Shown here: positions 12,452 to 13,159 of the stretch, one piece after another | Layout: each line of letters begins with the position of its first letter | Position numbering within the stretch: position 1 is the first letter of the stretch | From: DATDOY01 sp035293045 | GTDB taxonomy: Bacteria > Actinomycetota > Acidimicrobiia > IMCC26256 > JACPCJ01 | Length of the DNA stretch: 13,159 nt | Assembly: GCA_035293045.1 (NCBI GenBank) | Contig: DATDOY010000009.1 | Location: 1 to 13,159, forward strand | Direction: 5' to 3' | Made by a program: the position numbers and the translations under genes | Notes under the pieces: model-generated | Databases searched by the model: none | What the model was told of the DNA's origin: nothing | What the model saw: the letters and a program-made list of their open reading frames with translations, nothing else

Positions 12452-12898
12452 CTACCGCGTGATCTCGATGGGCACGTCGGTGATGCGGCCGTCACGAATT
12501 CGGTAGGCCCGCACCTCGGGGGATTCGCGGCGCAGTCCCACGATCACATAGAGCCAGTGCGGCTCCACGGCGGCGCGGACGTCGGTTTCCGACGGGTAGG
12601 GCTCGGTGTGGGTGTGGGAGTGGAAGACGCCGATGAGGTCTCCCCCACCGGCCTCGGCGGCCCGCAGCGCCTTGATGTGGTCACGGGAATCGACGGTGTA
12701 GGTGCGCGCCGACGCGTCCGCGTTGGCGGTCGGAAAGACGGCGGTGACCGGTCCGATCGGGACGCCGCCACCGTCGACCGGCCCGGCGAGGAGGCCACAC
12801 GCCTCGTCGGGGAGGCCGTCGTAACAGTGGGCGACCATCTCGTCGTGGTGGCGCCTCGTCATGCGCAGGGTGGGCGTCGCCGCGGCGGGAATCGACAT
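12452..12898 (-). CDS. mec: Mec-type JAMM/MPN+ metalloprotease acting on CysO
   Basis: A 148-residue zinc isopeptidase/peptidase of the JAMM family. The catalytic Glu is Glu32 (PDEACGLLAGP). The zinc motif H-x-H-x7-S-x2-D is exact: HSHTHTEPYPSETD, with His93, His95, Ser103 and Asp106. In M. tuberculosis the homologue cleaves cysteine from the CysO-Cys adduct; here it may also remove the extra Phe after Gly-Gly of CysO. The ATG at 12898 gives a normal distance to LRMTRRHHDEM; the longer frame up to 13156 lies opposite smpB and is not used. There is no Shine-Dalgarno sequence, and TAGATT ends 8 nt upstream, suggesting a leaderless transcript. cysO follows after 103 nt. Confidence 0.93.
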   Translation of the reverse strand: MSIPAAATPTLRMTRRHHDEMVAHCYDGLPDEACGLLAGPVDGGGVPIGPVTAVFPTANADASARTYTVDSRDHIKALRAAEAGGGDLIGVFHSHTHTEPYPSETDVRAAVEPHWLYVIVGLRRESPEVRAYRIRDGRITDVPIEITR

Positions 12899-12906
12899 CG
12901 GTGCGA

Positions 12907-12925
12907 AATCTACCGACAGTAGGGT
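12907..12925. promoter_or_regulatory. Divergent -10 boxes for mec (-) and smpB (+)
   Basis: In the 33 nt between the two start codons, TAGATT (minus, 12912-12907) is 8 nt before the mec ATG and TAGGGT (plus, 12920-12925) is 6 nt before the smpB GTG. Neither gene has a Shine-Dalgarno sequence, so both transcripts may begin at the start codon. -35 boxes are not clear. Confidence 0.4.
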
Positions 12926-12931
12926 GCGCCC

Positions 12932-13159
12932 GTGTCTCCCAAGGGCTCGCCGAAGGGCGCCAAGAAGAAGGCGTTGGACGCCGACGGCGAGAAGACGGTC
13001 GCAACCAACCGCAAGGCCCGGCACGACTACACGATCTCGGACCGCTTCGAGTGCGGGATCGCCCTTGTGGGGAGCGAGGTGAAGTCGCTCCGGGCGGGGC
13101 ACGTCAACCTGCAGGACGCCTACGCGAGGGTGCAGGACGGAGAGGTGTGGTTGCACGGG
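12932..13159 (+). CDS. smpB: SsrA-binding protein SmpB, N-terminal part (cut by window end)
   Basis: 76 codons of an open frame running off the window. SmpB binds tmRNA and delivers it to stalled ribosomes for trans-translation. The conserved block NRKARHDY (26-33), then FECGIALVGSEVKSLRAGH and NLQDAYARVQDGEVWLHG, is unmistakable. The first 25 residues are a Lys/Gly/Ser-rich, probably disordered extension, slightly longer than in E. coli. Full length is normally around 150-160 residues, so about half is missing. The GTG at 12932 is chosen because TAGGGT ends 6 nt upstream, implying leaderless translation, and because it is the first start after the divergent mec gene. Confidence 0.95.
   Translation, partial: MSPKGSPKGAKKKALDADGEKTVATNRKARHDYTISDRFECGIALVGSEVKSLRAGHVNLQDAYARVQDGEVWLHG

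Overview
The window is about two-thirds G+C, densely coding and uses many GTG starts. It appears to be chromosomal DNA of a high-GC Actinomycetota bacterium. The best taxonomic clues are a mec-cysO-cysM block followed by a metallo-beta-lactamase (MBL) gene, rph and rdgB. As I recall, this order matches the Mycobacterium tuberculosis region Rv1334-Rv1341. An SCP-x thiolase/DUF35 pair and several apparently leaderless genes agree with this. Acidimicrobiia is my best guess below phylum level, but that is inference. I see no insertion sequence, prophage gene, integrase or CRISPR array.

Layout. 1-861 (-) is the 5' part of a BNR/Asp-box beta-propeller protein. 960-1033 (-) is tRNA-Lys(CUU). 1115-1879 (+) is a classical short-chain dehydrogenase. 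1882-1966 can fold into a compact multi-branched RNA just ahead of 1986-4529 (+), a PAS-PAS-PAS-GGDEF-EAL cyclic-di-GMP enzyme. Two tightly linked, mutually similar small secreted proteins follow (4539-4889 and 4889-5392). Converging on them is a two-gene operon on the minus strand: DUF35 zinc-ribbon/OB-fold protein (6637-7047), then SCP-x-type thiolase (5421-6635). 7205-7343 (-) holds a canonical-looking class I tRNA with anticodon UAG, then a degenerate partial copy of it.

From 12898 down to 7430 the minus strand is one long gene series: mec, cysO, cysM, tsaC/sua5, MBL phosphodiesterase, rph, rdgB and a lipoprotein metalloprotease. Most junctions are 4-nt stop/start overlaps or short gaps. 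It combines cysteine synthesis through a protein-bound sulfur carrier with RNA and nucleotide housekeeping. smpB starts divergently at 12932 and runs off the end of the window.

Points most worth a second look: (1) CysO ends in Gly-Gly-Phe rather than a free Gly-Gly, so it should need trimming, and the JAMM protease gene lies next to it; (2) the class I tRNA carries a leucine anticodon without the long variable arm, and a decayed sibling has CAG at the same place; (3) the candidate four-helix leader RNA before the c-di-GMP enzyme; (4) the metalloprotease with a Gly/Glu-rich stalk and a non-standard zinc-site continuation.
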